The notes under the pieces: generated by a model
The model's database searches: none
What the model saw: the letters and a program-made list of their open reading frames with translations, nothing else
What the model was told of the DNA's origin: nothing
Position numbers and translations under genes: made by a program
In this document: piece after piece, positions 52,517-62,217 of the stretch
Position numbering within the stretch: the first letter of the stretch is position 1
Layout: every line of letters begins with the position of its first letter
NCBI RefSeq assembly: GCF_025154075.1
Contig: NZ_JAOAMU010000008.1
Coordinates: forward strand, 124,001-188,000
Length of the DNA stretch: 64,000 nt
From: Chryseobacterium herbae
GTDB lineage: Bacteria > Bacteroidota > Bacteroidia > Flavobacteriales > Weeksellaceae
Reading direction: 5' to 3'

Positions 52517-54637
52517 TTAGTTTTCTAAGAATTTCTGTAAGATTTCTACCGCACATTTCGGTAGATTGGTTCCCGGCCCGAAAATAAAATCGGCACCGTT
52601 GGCATACAGGAATTCATAATCCTGCTGCGGAATAACGCCTCCTACTACGATCGTTACGTCATCTGCTCCCAGCTTCTTAAGTTCTTCTACTACCTGTGGA
52701 ACCAGGGTTTTATGACCCGCTGCGAGAGAAGAAACTCCAAGGATGTGAATATCATTTTCTACGGCCTGTTTCGCTACTTCTTCAGGCGTCTGGAACAATG
52801 GCGCCACATCGACGTCAAATCCCATATCTGCAAATGCTGTAGCTACTACTTTGGCACCTCTGTCGTGCCCGTCCTGCCCCATTTTAGCCACCATGATTCT
52901 TGGACGACGGCCTTCTGCTTCTTCAAATTTTTGAGTCAGGTGAAGGGCTTTTTCAAAATATTCGTTTTTCCCGGCGTTCATAGCATATACTCCAGAGATT
53001 GTTCTGATATTGGCTTTGTATCTTCCAAAAGTTTCCTCCATGGCATCGCTCATTTCACCAAGGGTTACTCTTCTTTTTGCGGCCTCGATGCATAAAGCTA
53101 AAAGGTTTCCGTTTCCTGTTTTGGCACTTTCACGGATCTCGTTAAGAATTTCTGTAACGGCTTCAGGATTTCTTTCTGCTTTTATTCGTTCAAGTCTTTC
53201 GATCTGTTTTCTGCGGACTTCCGTATTATCGATATCCAGGATCTCAATTCCGTCCTGTTTTAAAGTTGTTCTGAATGAATTCACTCCGATGATGAATTCT
53301 TCTCCACTGTCTATTTTAGCCTGTTTTTTGGCTGCAGCTTCTTCTATCCTCATTTTTGGAATTCCGGCCTCAATGGCTTTGGTCATTCCTCCTTCCTGCT
53401 CTACCTCATCGATGTATTTCATCGCCTCCTCAATCATCTGCTGGGTAAGGCTTTCCACAAGGTTGCTTCCACCCATTGGATCCACTACATCACAGATCCC
53501 GCTTTCCTGCTGAAGGATAATTTGGGTATTTCTTGCGATCTTCGCTGAATAATCGGTAGGAAGGGCAATGGCTTCATCCAGGGCATTCGTATGCAGCGAC
53601 TGGGTTCCGCCTAAAGCAGAAGAAAGAGCCTCAATTGCGGTTCTTGTAATATTATTAAATGGTTCCTGCTCGGTAAGCGACCATCCTGAGGTTTGAGAGT
53701 GGGTTCTTAATGCCAAAGATTTTGCATTCTGTGGGTTGAACTGTTTTAAAAGAGTTGCCCAAATGTACCTTGCGGCGCGCATTTTTGCAATTTCCATGAA
53801 GTGGTTCATCCCAATCGCCCAGAAAAATGAAAGTCTCGGGGCAAAATCATCTACATTCATTCCGGCTTTGATTCCTGTTCTTACATATTCAAGCCCGTCT
53901 GCCAGCGTGTAAGCCATTTCCAGTACCGGAGTGGCACCTGCTTCCTGCATGTGGTATCCTGAGATCGAGATAGAGTTGAATTTTGGAATATTCTGCGCAG
54001 TATATTCAAAGATATCCGCAATGATCTTCATGGAAGGAGCCGGCGGATAGATATAGGTATTTCTTACCATGAACTCTTTCAAAATGTCGTTCTGAATGGT
54101 TCCGGAAAGAAGTTCCTGTTTTACACCCTGCTCTTCAGCAGCTACAATATAGAAAGACAAAATAGGAAGTACGGCTCCGTTCATCGTCATGGATACCGAG
54201 ATCTGATCTAACGGTATCTCATTGAACAAGATCTTCATATCTTCCACAGAATCGATGGCTACGCCGGCTTTACCGACGTCACCTACCACTCTTGAATGAT
54301 CGGAATCATATCCTCTGTGTGTGGCAAGGTCAAAAGCGACGGATAGTCCTTTTTGCCCTGCTGCAAGATTTCTTCTGTAAAATGCATTGGATTCTTCTGC
54401 TGTAGAGAAACCTGCGTACTGTCTTACTGTCCATGGCTTCTGTACATACATGGTAGAATACGGGCCTCTGAGATAGGGAGCAATTCCTGGAGAAGTCTGT
54501 GTTAAAGATTCATTTTTAACATCTTTTGGGGTGTAAGATGATTTTAACTCTAAACCGTCTTTTTCAAAATTATAGATCTCTCTTTCCAGAGGGTCTACGC
54601 TAAAGTCCGGTTTTTTCACAGAAATTGTCTTTCGCAT
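52517..54637 (-). CDS. scpA: methylmalonyl-CoA mutase, large/catalytic chain
   Basis: A 706-residue B12 enzyme that interconverts methylmalonyl-CoA and succinyl-CoA. The substrate barrel comes first (YSTMYVQKPWTVRQYAGFST block), with the B12-binding domain last, where the DxHxxG motif is D589, H591 and G594 (GQDGHDRGAKVV). Members of this length may act as homodimers or pair with a beta subunit; no beta-subunit gene adjoins it. The chaperone MeaB is at 43291-44274. It has no partner on the same strand within 100 nt. Confidence 0.95.
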   Translation of the reverse strand: MRKTISVKKPDFSVDPLEREIYNFEKDGLELKSSYTPKDVKNESLTQTSPGIAPYLRGPYSTMYVQKPWTVRQYAGFSTAEESNAFYRRNLAAGQKGLSVAFDLATHRGYDSDHSRVVGDVGKAGVAIDSVEDMKILFNEIPLDQISVSMTMNGAVLPILSFYIVAAEEQGVKQELLSGTIQNDILKEFMVRNTYIYPPAPSMKIIADIFEYTAQNIPKFNSISISGYHMQEAGATPVLEMAYTLADGLEYVRTGIKAGMNVDDFAPRLSFFWAIGMNHFMEIAKMRAARYIWATLLKQFNPQNAKSLALRTHSQTSGWSLTEQEPFNNITRTAIEALSSALGGTQSLHTNALDEAIALPTDYSAKIARNTQIILQQESGICDVVDPMGGSNLVESLTQQMIEEAMKYIDEVEQEGGMTKAIEAGIPKMRIEEAAAKKQAKIDSGEEFIIGVNSFRTTLKQDGIEILDIDNTEVRRKQIERLERIKAERNPEAVTEILNEIRESAKTGNGNLLALCIEAAKRRVTLGEMSDAMEETFGRYKANIRTISGVYAMNAGKNEYFEKALHLTQKFEEAEGRRPRIMVAKMGQDGHDRGAKVVATAFADMGFDVDVAPLFQTPEEVAKQAVENDIHILGVSSLAAGHKTLVPQVVEELKKLGADDVTIVVGGVIPQQDYEFLYANGADFIFGPGTNLPKCAVEILQKFLEN

Positions 54638-54724
54638 TCCAATAATTTTTGTCAGCGTAAAGTTAATTTTTTTGAACGAAACATGAAACTTATGTTAACA
54701 TTCAGTTTTCCTGAATTTTAAGCA

Positions 54725-54752
54725 TAAAAAAAGACCGGACAAATGCCCGGTC
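54725..54752 (-). terminator. terminator of the reprolysin-like protease gene
   Basis: 6-bp stem GACCGG/CCGGTC (54733-54738 with 54747-54752) and a T-run on the minus strand. Confidence 0.75.
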
Positions 54753-54775
54753 TCAGTTATAGATATACTTACTTA

Positions 54776-57700
54776 TTATTTTTTGATAAGTTTAGTATTG
54801 TACGTGTTTTTGTCATCTTTAAGAGTGATCACATACATACCTTTGATCAATGATGCAACATTAATTCTGTTGTTACCATCTGTCTGACCTTGCTGAACTA
54901 ATCTTCCGTCTGCACTGAAGATGCTGTAGTCAGCTTTTCCTTTCAGGTTCTTCACTTCCACGAAAGTATCTGCAGGATTTGGATAGATAGAAATTTCAGA
55001 TGTTTTTGGTCCGTTTACATCATCAACTGCCAATCCGCCAGTGATTTTTACAGAGAAATCTTTAAATGAACCCTGAGAAATAACTCCTCCTCCAGTTACA
55101 CCAACAGATGGGAATCCACATGGTCCGGTAGCTTTGTTAAAGAAAGTATTTGCTACTCTCATTCTTAAAAGCTTATCACCTGCATAAGCTGTAGCTGGAA
55201 CAGTAAATGTAAAGTTTCCTGTATACTGACCATTGCTAGCCGGTGGAACAGTAGCTACAGATCCTACTTTTTCTGAGGCTTCAAAAACTCCGTTTCTGTT
55301 ATAATCTATCCACACTTCCATATTGTCATTATAAGTAACTGTTCCGTTACCTACATTGAAATAAGACAATGTGTATTGTGTTCCTTTTGTCAAATTGATC
55401 ACCTTAGTTGCATCTTCAGTATAATCTCTATAAGTGCTGAAAATATTTTTATATGATAAATCTGAATAGGCTAAATTAGATACGTTCATTTGAGCCATAC
55501 CACTATTATAGGTAAAGCTTGCAAAGCTATTTCCTCCAGTTGTCATTAAACAGTAATCTACTCCTGTCGTAAGACCTTTAGTCTTGAAAGTATAGTTACT
55601 TGAGAATGCTCCCGGAACAGTGTTTACTACAGCAGCAACCTGTACTTCGTAATTTGTTTCATCTTCAAGAGTGCTTAGCACCACTGAGTTTGTAGGGCTT
55701 GTTGCATTTGACCAGTTTGTTGTTCCTACTTTTCTGTAGTTAACTGAATATGTTGCACCTGGAACACTATTCCAAGCAACTTTGGCAGTAGTTTTGAAAA
55801 TTTCCGATTTTATTGCGGCAACTCCTGTAGGTGCAGCCGTAGTAGAAGTAGGAGCTGTTCCTACAGTTACTTGCGGAGATACTGCATAGAATACGTTTCC
55901 GATAGCAGAAACTCTCAATTTCACAGCACCTGTTAAGGATGCAGGCATTTGACCCGTATAGCTTCCTGTATTTGGAGTAGAAGCTACCAATTCTGTCCAC
56001 GTTGCTCCGTTTACCAGATCTGTAGTATATTCAATCTTTACATTAGGCGCATTATATGGTGCTGTATTGGTATTGGCAACATCCCATGAAATTGTATTGG
56101 ATGCATTATTATATAGCACTGTAGAAGCGGTAAGTCCTGAAAATTTAAACGGTCCGTCATTTCCAACGGTAACAGTAGTTTCAGAAGAAGAAAGCATAGG
56201 TCTTCCTACATTCTCATCTCTTACAGTCACTGCATAATGTAAAGTTCTAGGAACATAAGATACAGTTTCCCAGTTTGGCGTTGTAGCAGCTCCCGGAACC
56301 GTTTTATTAGTTAAAACTCCGCTCATCACTATTGGCAAGCTTGGGAAATATCTTCTTCCGCTTGTTGTTCCGAAATAAGATCTTGTTAAAGCTCCCTGTG
56401 CGCTATATCCCCATCCGCTGTCTCCAGAAATGGAATTGTAAGAATCAACGCTGTCATACTGCTCCCAAGAATACTTAATAGCATCAGCATCTGTAGCAGA
56501 AGCCTCTAAATAGTAAGCAGTCCCTTTAGGTATATTGTAAACACCAAGAGCTGCAATTACAGGGGCAGTATTGGTTGTAATGGTTTCTGAAGTACCACAA
56601 GTAGTCTTACTGTCAAGACTGTTTAATATCTGATTAATAGAAGAATAATGGAAATAAGCATCAGTAGTAGCCTGTACATTATCTCCTGTAATTCCAGCAT
56701 ATCCCATGATCGTTGTACCACCACCAGGTTCAATATTCACTCCCGATCCTTCCGAAACGTGAGAGAATGTATGGTTAGCTCCCAACTGGTGACCCATTTC
56801 GTGAGCAGCATAATCAATATCAAAAAGATCCCCAGTAGGGTTTGTATTTTGAGTAAAAGCAGATCCTTTAGCTAAGGTCGTTGCAGTTGCTGGGTTTACA
56901 CATGTTGATGCAATAGAACCTGCGTTTCCGTTTCCTCCTGCAGCATTGAATACGTGTCCCATGTCGTAATTGGCATTACCAACTACAGAGGTTAAAGTCT
57001 GCTGAAGATTTAGGTTTAAGTTTCCAGTATATGGATCCGCTGTAGGATCTGTGTATATGATAGCCGGAATGTCCTGAATGATCGCTTTAATACCGAATTC
57101 TTTTTCAAAAATACCGTTTACACGAGTCATAGTAGCATTCATCTGCACCACAGTATTTACAGTTCCTCCCGAAGGGTCAAATTTCTTTGTGTATTCACCT
57201 GTAGTAGAAAGTGCCAGTCTGTATGTTCTGTATTTTGTAATGGCAGGTCTGCTGGTAACTCCTAAGTTAGAAAGGTTCTTCTTACCGTTAGCTTCTAACG
57301 CCTTAATATCCTTAATAATCTCTTTTTCTTCCGTAGAGCACTCAAATCCGTGATCGCTTGCTGTTCTCTTCGTTTTGTAGAATACTCCGTAAGTCTGCTT
57401 ATCTGTACTGATAGGCTCAATGAACTGGAATACCCCATCTTTGATGATCATAGACTGCATCTCTGTTGGAGCCGTACTGAATCTTATGTATTTGGAAGGA
57501 TCATCTACCCCTACCCCTACGTAAGAACCTAACTGGTATCTGTCCGCCATAGACTGTACTACAACCGGGTCACTGTATACCGCAAATTTTTCAATTTTCC
57601 CTTCTGCTGTTGGAAGAGAAACAATAACAGCTTTTGCTCCTTTACCTGCTTCTACTGCATCTTTTAACTGATTTCTTAATGATGCAAGATCTACTTTGTA

Positions 57701-57826
57701 AGAATACTGAACTTCAACTTCTTTTCTGATTTCAGAAGTTTTTTGCGAGGCAGGTACCCACCTCTGTGCATTAAGACTGGCCAAACTACCTGCCAATGCA
57801 CAAACTAGTAAAATTCTTTTTTTCAT
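54776..57826 (-). CDS. reprolysin-like secreted metalloprotease with T9SS sorting domain
   Basis: A 1016-residue secreted protein: signal peptide (cleaved near SLNA), a metzincin domain with HEMGHQLGANH (H342, E343, H346, H352), a possible Met-turn region, a fibronectin type III domain (about 665-755), a GEVED domain (about 760-925; DYNRNGVFEASEKVG), and a C-terminal type IX sorting domain (about 940-1016; ISIYPNPADTFVEVKNLKG ... YNTKLIKK). It is exported by Sec and then by the PorSS/T9SS to the surface or outside. It probably digests host or environmental proteins. A clear promoter is at 57872-57900. Confidence 0.94.
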   Translation of the reverse strand: MKKRILLVCALAGSLASLNAQRWVPASQKTSEIRKEVEVQYSYKVDLASLRNQLKDAVEAGKGAKAVIVSLPTAEGKIEKFAVYSDPVVVQSMADRYQLGSYVGVGVDDPSKYIRFSTAPTEMQSMIIKDGVFQFIEPISTDKQTYGVFYKTKRTASDHGFECSTEEKEIIKDIKALEANGKKNLSNLGVTSRPAITKYRTYRLALSTTGEYTKKFDPSGGTVNTVVQMNATMTRVNGIFEKEFGIKAIIQDIPAIIYTDPTADPYTGNLNLNLQQTLTSVVGNANYDMGHVFNAAGGNGNAGSIASTCVNPATATTLAKGSAFTQNTNPTGDLFDIDYAAHEMGHQLGANHTFSHVSEGSGVNIEPGGGTTIMGYAGITGDNVQATTDAYFHYSSINQILNSLDSKTTCGTSETITTNTAPVIAALGVYNIPKGTAYYLEASATDADAIKYSWEQYDSVDSYNSISGDSGWGYSAQGALTRSYFGTTSGRRYFPSLPIVMSGVLTNKTVPGAATTPNWETVSYVPRTLHYAVTVRDENVGRPMLSSSETTVTVGNDGPFKFSGLTASTVLYNNASNTISWDVANTNTAPYNAPNVKIEYTTDLVNGATWTELVASTPNTGSYTGQMPASLTGAVKLRVSAIGNVFYAVSPQVTVGTAPTSTTAAPTGVAAIKSEIFKTTAKVAWNSVPGATYSVNYRKVGTTNWSNATSPTNSVVLSTLEDETNYEVQVAAVVNTVPGAFSSNYTFKTKGLTTGVDYCLMTTGGNSFASFTYNSGMAQMNVSNLAYSDLSYKNIFSTYRDYTEDATKVINLTKGTQYTLSYFNVGNGTVTYNDNMEVWIDYNRNGVFEASEKVGSVATVPPASNGQYTGNFTFTVPATAYAGDKLLRMRVANTFFNKATGPCGFPSVGVTGGGVISQGSFKDFSVKITGGLAVDDVNGPKTSEISIYPNPADTFVEVKNLKGKADYSIFSADGRLVQQGQTDGNNRINVASLIKGMYVITLKDDKNTYNTKLIKK

Positions 57827-57871
57827 AACTGAACTACATGAATAGAATTAATAAATTTTAAATATCCAGAA

Positions 57872-57900
57872 CAAAAATAACAATTTATAACATAGTACAA
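57872..57900 (-). promoter_or_regulatory. promoter of the reprolysin-like protease gene
   Basis: TTG (57898-57900) and TATTTTTG (57872-57879) on the minus strand with spacer 18. Confidence 0.6.
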
Positions 57901-57906
57901 TTAAAA

Positions 57907-57939
57907 AAAGTGGCTAATTTTAATAAAATTAGCCACTTT
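57907..57939 (-). terminator. terminator of the prolyl oligopeptidase gene
   Basis: 15-bp perfect stem (57907-57921 with 57925-57939) with a 3-nt loop; T-rich tail. Confidence 0.85.
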
Positions 57940-57962
57940 GGTTCTTTTTTTGTTATTTATAA

Positions 57963-60065
57963 CTATTTATTAATTCCCATTTCATATAAAGCAAATGAAA
58001 TAAGGTCCGCATTTTCACTGATGACCTGCTCGGTTGCTCTTCCCGCACCATGACCTGCATTTTTCTCAATTCTTAGTAAAATTGGATTCTTACATCCCTG
58101 TTTTTCCTGAAGCTCGGCTCCGAATTTGAATGAGTGCGCCGGAACCACCCTGTCGTCATGATCACTTGTAATGATCATTGTAGAAGGATAGCACGTTCCT
58201 TTTTTCACATTATGAACAGGAGAATAAGATTTAAGGTATTCAAACATTTCTTTGCTGTCTTCTGCCGTTCCATAGTCATATGACCAGCCAGCTCCAGCTG
58301 TGAACTTGTTGTATCTCAGCATATCCAGAACGCCTACACCAGGGAAAGCGACTTTGGCGAGATCAGGGCGCATCGTCATAGTCGCACCCACAAGAAGTCC
58401 TCCGTTTGATCTTCCGGACAGCGCCATATATTCTTTTGAAGTATAGCCTTTCTTCTGTAAATATTCTCCCGCAGCGATGAAGTCTTCGAAAACATTTTTC
58501 TTCTGGGTCTTCGTCCCTGCATCATGCCATTTTTTACCATACTCACCGCCACCCCTGATATTCGGTACGGCATAAATTCCTCCGTTTTCCATCCAGATAG
58601 CATTGACCACCGAGAATGAAGGCTGAAGGCTGATATTAAACCCACCGTAAGAATACAAAATAGTAGGATTTTTACCGTTAAGCTTGGTTCCTTTTTTATA
58701 ATTGATCATCATCGGAACTTTCGTCCCGTCTTTTGAAGTATAGAAAACCTGCTCAGAAACATAATCGTCCGGATTGAATTTCACTTTCGGCTTCTGATAA
58801 ACTTCCCATTTCCCTGAATCTGCATTAAATTTATATGTGGTTCCCGGTGTGATATAGTTGCTGAAAGAGAAATAAAGCTCTTTTTCCTCTTTTTTACCTC
58901 CAAAACCACTTACATTTCCTTTTCCCGGAAGTGTAATTTCTCTTACCAGCTTTCCTGTTTTATCGAACTGTTTTACCTGATCGATCGCATCCACCATATA
59001 CGTTGCAAAAAAGTATCCGCCTCCTGAAGATACTCCTAAAACATTTTCTGTTTGCGGAATAACATCTTTCCAGGTTTCCGGGGAAGGATTGGCAATGCTT
59101 GTTTTTACCAGACGCATATTCGGAGCATCTTTATCCGTAAAGATAAACAGATCATCTCCCTGTGTATCCACAATATTGACATTGATATCAAATCCTTTGT
59201 TGATTTGCACAAAATCACCGCCTTTCTTAAGATCTTTGATATACAGTTCATTTCCATTCGTTGCATCAGCTGCAGAAATAATCAGGTATCTCTGGTCTTC
59301 AGAAACATCTGCCCCAAGGTATCTTCTGGGCGTTTTATCACCTCCGAAGATCAGTTGATCTACAGACTGCTTGGTTCCTAATTTATGGAAATATACTTTA
59401 TGCTTATCCGTCATTCCTGAAAGTACGGTTCCTTCTTTCGGCTTATCGTAGCTTGAATAGTAGAATCCTTCATCACCCTGCCATGAAATGCCACTGAATT
59501 TTACATCCAGAAGTGTTTCGTCGATCTGTTTTTTGGTGATGGCATCGATGATGATGATCTTGTTCCAGTCGCTTCCGCCTTCAGAAATAGAGTAAGCAGC
59601 CAGATTTCCTTTTTTGTTGAATGACATATTGGAAAGCGAAGTGGTTCCTTTTTCTGAAAATTTATTAGGATCTAAAAATACTTCTGTTGCTTTGGTTTTA
59701 TTGTTTGTTCTGTATAGGACAGACTGCGCCTGAAGGCCGTCATTTTTAGAATAGTAGGTATAATCTCCTTCTTTGAAAGGTGCTGAAATTTTTTCGTAAT
59801 TCCAGATATCTTTCAGCTGATCCTTGATCTTATTTCTGAAAGGAATCTTAGCAAGATAATTCTGGCTGTAGACTACTTCATCGTCTACCCATTTCTTTGT
59901 AGCTTCAGAATCATTTTCAAGATCTCTGAAAGGGTCGGCTACAGCAGCACCAAAATAAGTATCTGTCTGGCTTCCCTTTATGGCATTAGGATAATTCATT
60001 TTTTGAGCATAAAAAGTTGCTGAAGAGAGGACTCCAGCGGTTAATAAAAGTGGTTTAAAATTCAT
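57963..60065 (-). CDS. prolyl oligopeptidase-family serine peptidase
   Basis: A 700-residue secreted peptidase (S9A) that cuts after proline in peptides. Signal peptide from the methionine at 60065 (MNFKPLLLTAGVLSSATFYA-Q); the ATG at 60083 would add six residues and is possible. Beta-propeller N-terminal part, then the alpha/beta hydrolase domain with S553 in GRSNGG, Asp in the DHDDRVVPAHSF block and His in ENAGHGAGR. Separate terminator; single gene. Confidence 0.95.
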   Translation of the reverse strand: MNFKPLLLTAGVLSSATFYAQKMNYPNAIKGSQTDTYFGAAVADPFRDLENDSEATKKWVDDEVVYSQNYLAKIPFRNKIKDQLKDIWNYEKISAPFKEGDYTYYSKNDGLQAQSVLYRTNNKTKATEVFLDPNKFSEKGTTSLSNMSFNKKGNLAAYSISEGGSDWNKIIIIDAITKKQIDETLLDVKFSGISWQGDEGFYYSSYDKPKEGTVLSGMTDKHKVYFHKLGTKQSVDQLIFGGDKTPRRYLGADVSEDQRYLIISAADATNGNELYIKDLKKGGDFVQINKGFDINVNIVDTQGDDLFIFTDKDAPNMRLVKTSIANPSPETWKDVIPQTENVLGVSSGGGYFFATYMVDAIDQVKQFDKTGKLVREITLPGKGNVSGFGGKKEEKELYFSFSNYITPGTTYKFNADSGKWEVYQKPKVKFNPDDYVSEQVFYTSKDGTKVPMMINYKKGTKLNGKNPTILYSYGGFNISLQPSFSVVNAIWMENGGIYAVPNIRGGGEYGKKWHDAGTKTQKKNVFEDFIAAGEYLQKKGYTSKEYMALSGRSNGGLLVGATMTMRPDLAKVAFPGVGVLDMLRYNKFTAGAGWSYDYGTAEDSKEMFEYLKSYSPVHNVKKGTCYPSTMIITSDHDDRVVPAHSFKFGAELQEKQGCKNPILLRIEKNAGHGAGRATEQVISENADLISFALYEMGINK

Positions 60066-60103
60066 AATCAAGGGTTTTCTCAAAAATACATAAAGTATAT
60101 GAA

Positions 60104-60131
60104 ATAAAAAAAGCCCTGATACCAGGGCTTT
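60104..60131 (-). terminator. terminator of the hypothetical secreted protein gene
   Basis: 9-bp stem AAAGCCCTG/CAGGGCTTT and a run of A (T on the minus strand), 29 nt past the stop. Confidence 0.8.
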
Positions 60132-60159
60132 CTGTCATAAAAATATTTTCTATGAAATT

Positions 60160-60834
60160 TTATTTCGATCCAAAACTTTCAAAGTAAAAATCAGTCAATC
60201 CAGAAACCATTTCGTCAGGACTGCCATTCCAATAGTATGTTTTTCCGCCCTCATTCAACTGATACAGGCTAAATTTTTGTTCAGTAACGACTGTCTTGTC
60301 AGCATTTTTAAAATCCTGCACACTTTGTAGCAGGTATTTTTTAAGCTCTTCCGGCTTTACATTTTTAATATCCCCCGCTGGTATGTCGGAAAATTTTGCA
60401 GGAACCCTGAAACTCACGGAATAACTTACCTCAGCAATTTTCTGGTCTTCTACATGTTCATTCTGCACTATTTTTACGTCTTTAACGATGAGTTTTCCTT
60501 TTTTGAAATTCTCCATCATCGCACTAAAGTATCCTTCTGCTTCTTTTCTGCATGCATCAGCCGTTGCTTTGGGAAAAACGGATAAAAAATGATCCGTGCT
60601 TTCTTTCATCATTTCCAGCGATACTGTATTAAAATCAACCTGATAAGCCGTATCACCTTCTACGGTTGGTTTTAAATAATCGTTCAGTTTATTCAGAATA
60701 GCGGTATCATTATTAACGAAAGTACCGAAGTACATTTCGAAGACTTCCGAAGGTTTTTTCACCTCGGTCTGGGCCATCAGATTCTGACTTAGAACCGCCA
60801 GCATCAGCAATATAATAATCTTAAAATTTTTCAT
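60160..60834 (-). CDS. secreted protein of unknown function
   Basis: A 224-residue protein with a signal peptide cleaved near NLMA-Q. The mature part is mixed helix and strand without a recognised domain; it ends AGLTDFYFESFGSK-like (here VSGLTDFYFESFGSK). No context clue: it stands between terminators. Confidence 0.75.
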   Translation of the reverse strand: MKNFKIIILLMLAVLSQNLMAQTEVKKPSEVFEMYFGTFVNNDTAILNKLNDYLKPTVEGDTAYQVDFNTVSLEMMKESTDHFLSVFPKATADACRKEAEGYFSAMMENFKKGKLIVKDVKIVQNEHVEDQKIAEVSYSVSFRVPAKFSDIPAGDIKNVKPEELKKYLLQSVQDFKNADKTVVTEQKFSLYQLNEGGKTYYWNGSPDEMVSGLTDFYFESFGSK

Positions 60835-60933
60835 ATTGATATTTTATTTTTCTAATGATTTAAGCTTTTAAAATAGGACTCATTCAGTTTCCAGACTAAT
60901 TCCTGTAGTTTTTTAATATGCCAAATTTAAAGC

Positions 60934-60960
60934 AAAAAAAAGCTCTTGAAATTCAAGAGC
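60934..60960 (-). terminator. terminator of prfA
   Basis: Stem GCTCTTGA/TCAAGAGC with a 3-nt loop, eight T on the minus strand, 20 nt past the stop. Confidence 0.85.
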
Positions 60961-60979
60961 CTGATTGATATATCTGTTT

Positions 60980-62065
60980 TTAATAGTTTTCTTCTTCTCC
61001 TTTCATTTTCTCTGCATTTTCTGCCATGATTACGGCATCAATCATTTCAGAGATGTCTCCGTTCATATAGGCATCCAGATTATACATGGATTTGTTGATT
61101 CTGTGATCTGTCACCCTTCCCTGAGGATAGTTGTAGGTTTTGATCTTTGCAGAACGGTCACCGGTAGAAACCATTGATTTACGTTGTGCTGCAATATCAC
61201 CCTGAACTTTTTGCAATTCGATGTCGTATAGTTTGGTTCTCAACATTTCCATTGCCAATTCACGGTTAGCCAGCTGGGAACGTGCCTGCTGACAAACAAC
61301 CACCATACCTGAAGGTTTATGCGTCAGCTGAACTTTTGTTTCAACCTTGTTTACGTTCTGACCTCCGGCTCCTCCTGAACGGGATGTCTGCATTTCAATA
61401 TCGGCAGGATTCAGTTCGAAATCCACTTCTTCTGCTTCCGGTAATACGGCAATTGTGATGGCAGAGGTATGAACTCTACCCTGAGATTCCGTTTCAGGAA
61501 CACGCTGTACACGGTGAACTCCGGACTCGAATTTCATAATTCCGTAAACACCTTCTCCTTCCACCTTCATAATCAGTTCTTTGTAGCCTTTTGCAGCTTC
61601 ATTGGAATCGGTTACTTCATGTTTCCAGCCTTTTGTTTTGAAGTACATAGAATACATTCTATAGACGTCTTCCACAAAAATAGCAGCTTCATCACCTCCT
61701 GTTCCAGCGCGAAGTTCTACAATAATGTTTTTGTCGTCGGCAGGATCTTTAGGAATCAATAAAACCTTAAGCTCTTCTTCCAATCCCGGAAGTTTAGCCT
61801 GAGCTTCTACTTTTTCCTCCTTAGCCATATCTACTAAATCTCTGTCTGAGCCGTCAGCAATGATTTCTTCAGATTCTGCAATATTATCTAAAGCACCTTT
61901 ATACTGATCGTACACTCTTACAATCTTTCCCAAATCACTGTACTCTTTGTTCAGAGAAGAATATTTTTTTTGATCTGAAATGATATCAGGCTGTATAATA
62001 AGGTCTGCAACCTCATTATATCTTTGTTTAATAGCTTCTAGTTTTGGAATTAATGATTTAGACAT
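60980..62065 (-). CDS. prfA: peptide chain release factor 1
   Basis: A 361-residue RF1 that ends translation at UAA and UAG. The codon-reading tripeptide is PET at residues 190-192 (family PxT), and the peptidyl-transfer motif GGQ is at 234-236 (SGGAGGQNVNKV). All domains are complete. A good promoter is at 62085-62115 and a terminator at 60934-60960, so it is a single-gene unit. Confidence 0.97.
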   Translation of the reverse strand: MSKSLIPKLEAIKQRYNEVADLIIQPDIISDQKKYSSLNKEYSDLGKIVRVYDQYKGALDNIAESEEIIADGSDRDLVDMAKEEKVEAQAKLPGLEEELKVLLIPKDPADDKNIIVELRAGTGGDEAAIFVEDVYRMYSMYFKTKGWKHEVTDSNEAAKGYKELIMKVEGEGVYGIMKFESGVHRVQRVPETESQGRVHTSAITIAVLPEAEEVDFELNPADIEMQTSRSGGAGGQNVNKVETKVQLTHKPSGMVVVCQQARSQLANRELAMEMLRTKLYDIELQKVQGDIAAQRKSMVSTGDRSAKIKTYNYPQGRVTDHRINKSMYNLDAYMNGDISEMIDAVIMAENAEKMKGEEENY

Positions 62066-62084
62066 TCTGCAATTTTTGAGAGTG

Positions 62085-62115
62085 CAAAGATAAGAATTAT
62101 TAATTCAAATCTCAA
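62085..62115 (-). promoter_or_regulatory. promoter of prfA
   Basis: TTG (62113-62115) and TATCTTTG (62085-62092) on the minus strand, spacer 20. Confidence 0.6.
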
Positions 62116-62217
62116 TGCCATTTTTATAAAGCATAAGTATTTGGTATATATTCTTTTGTCTTAAAACAAAAGGGGCAAAAATTCCACCCTGCGATTTTAA
62201 TGAAGATTTGGCCTTAC

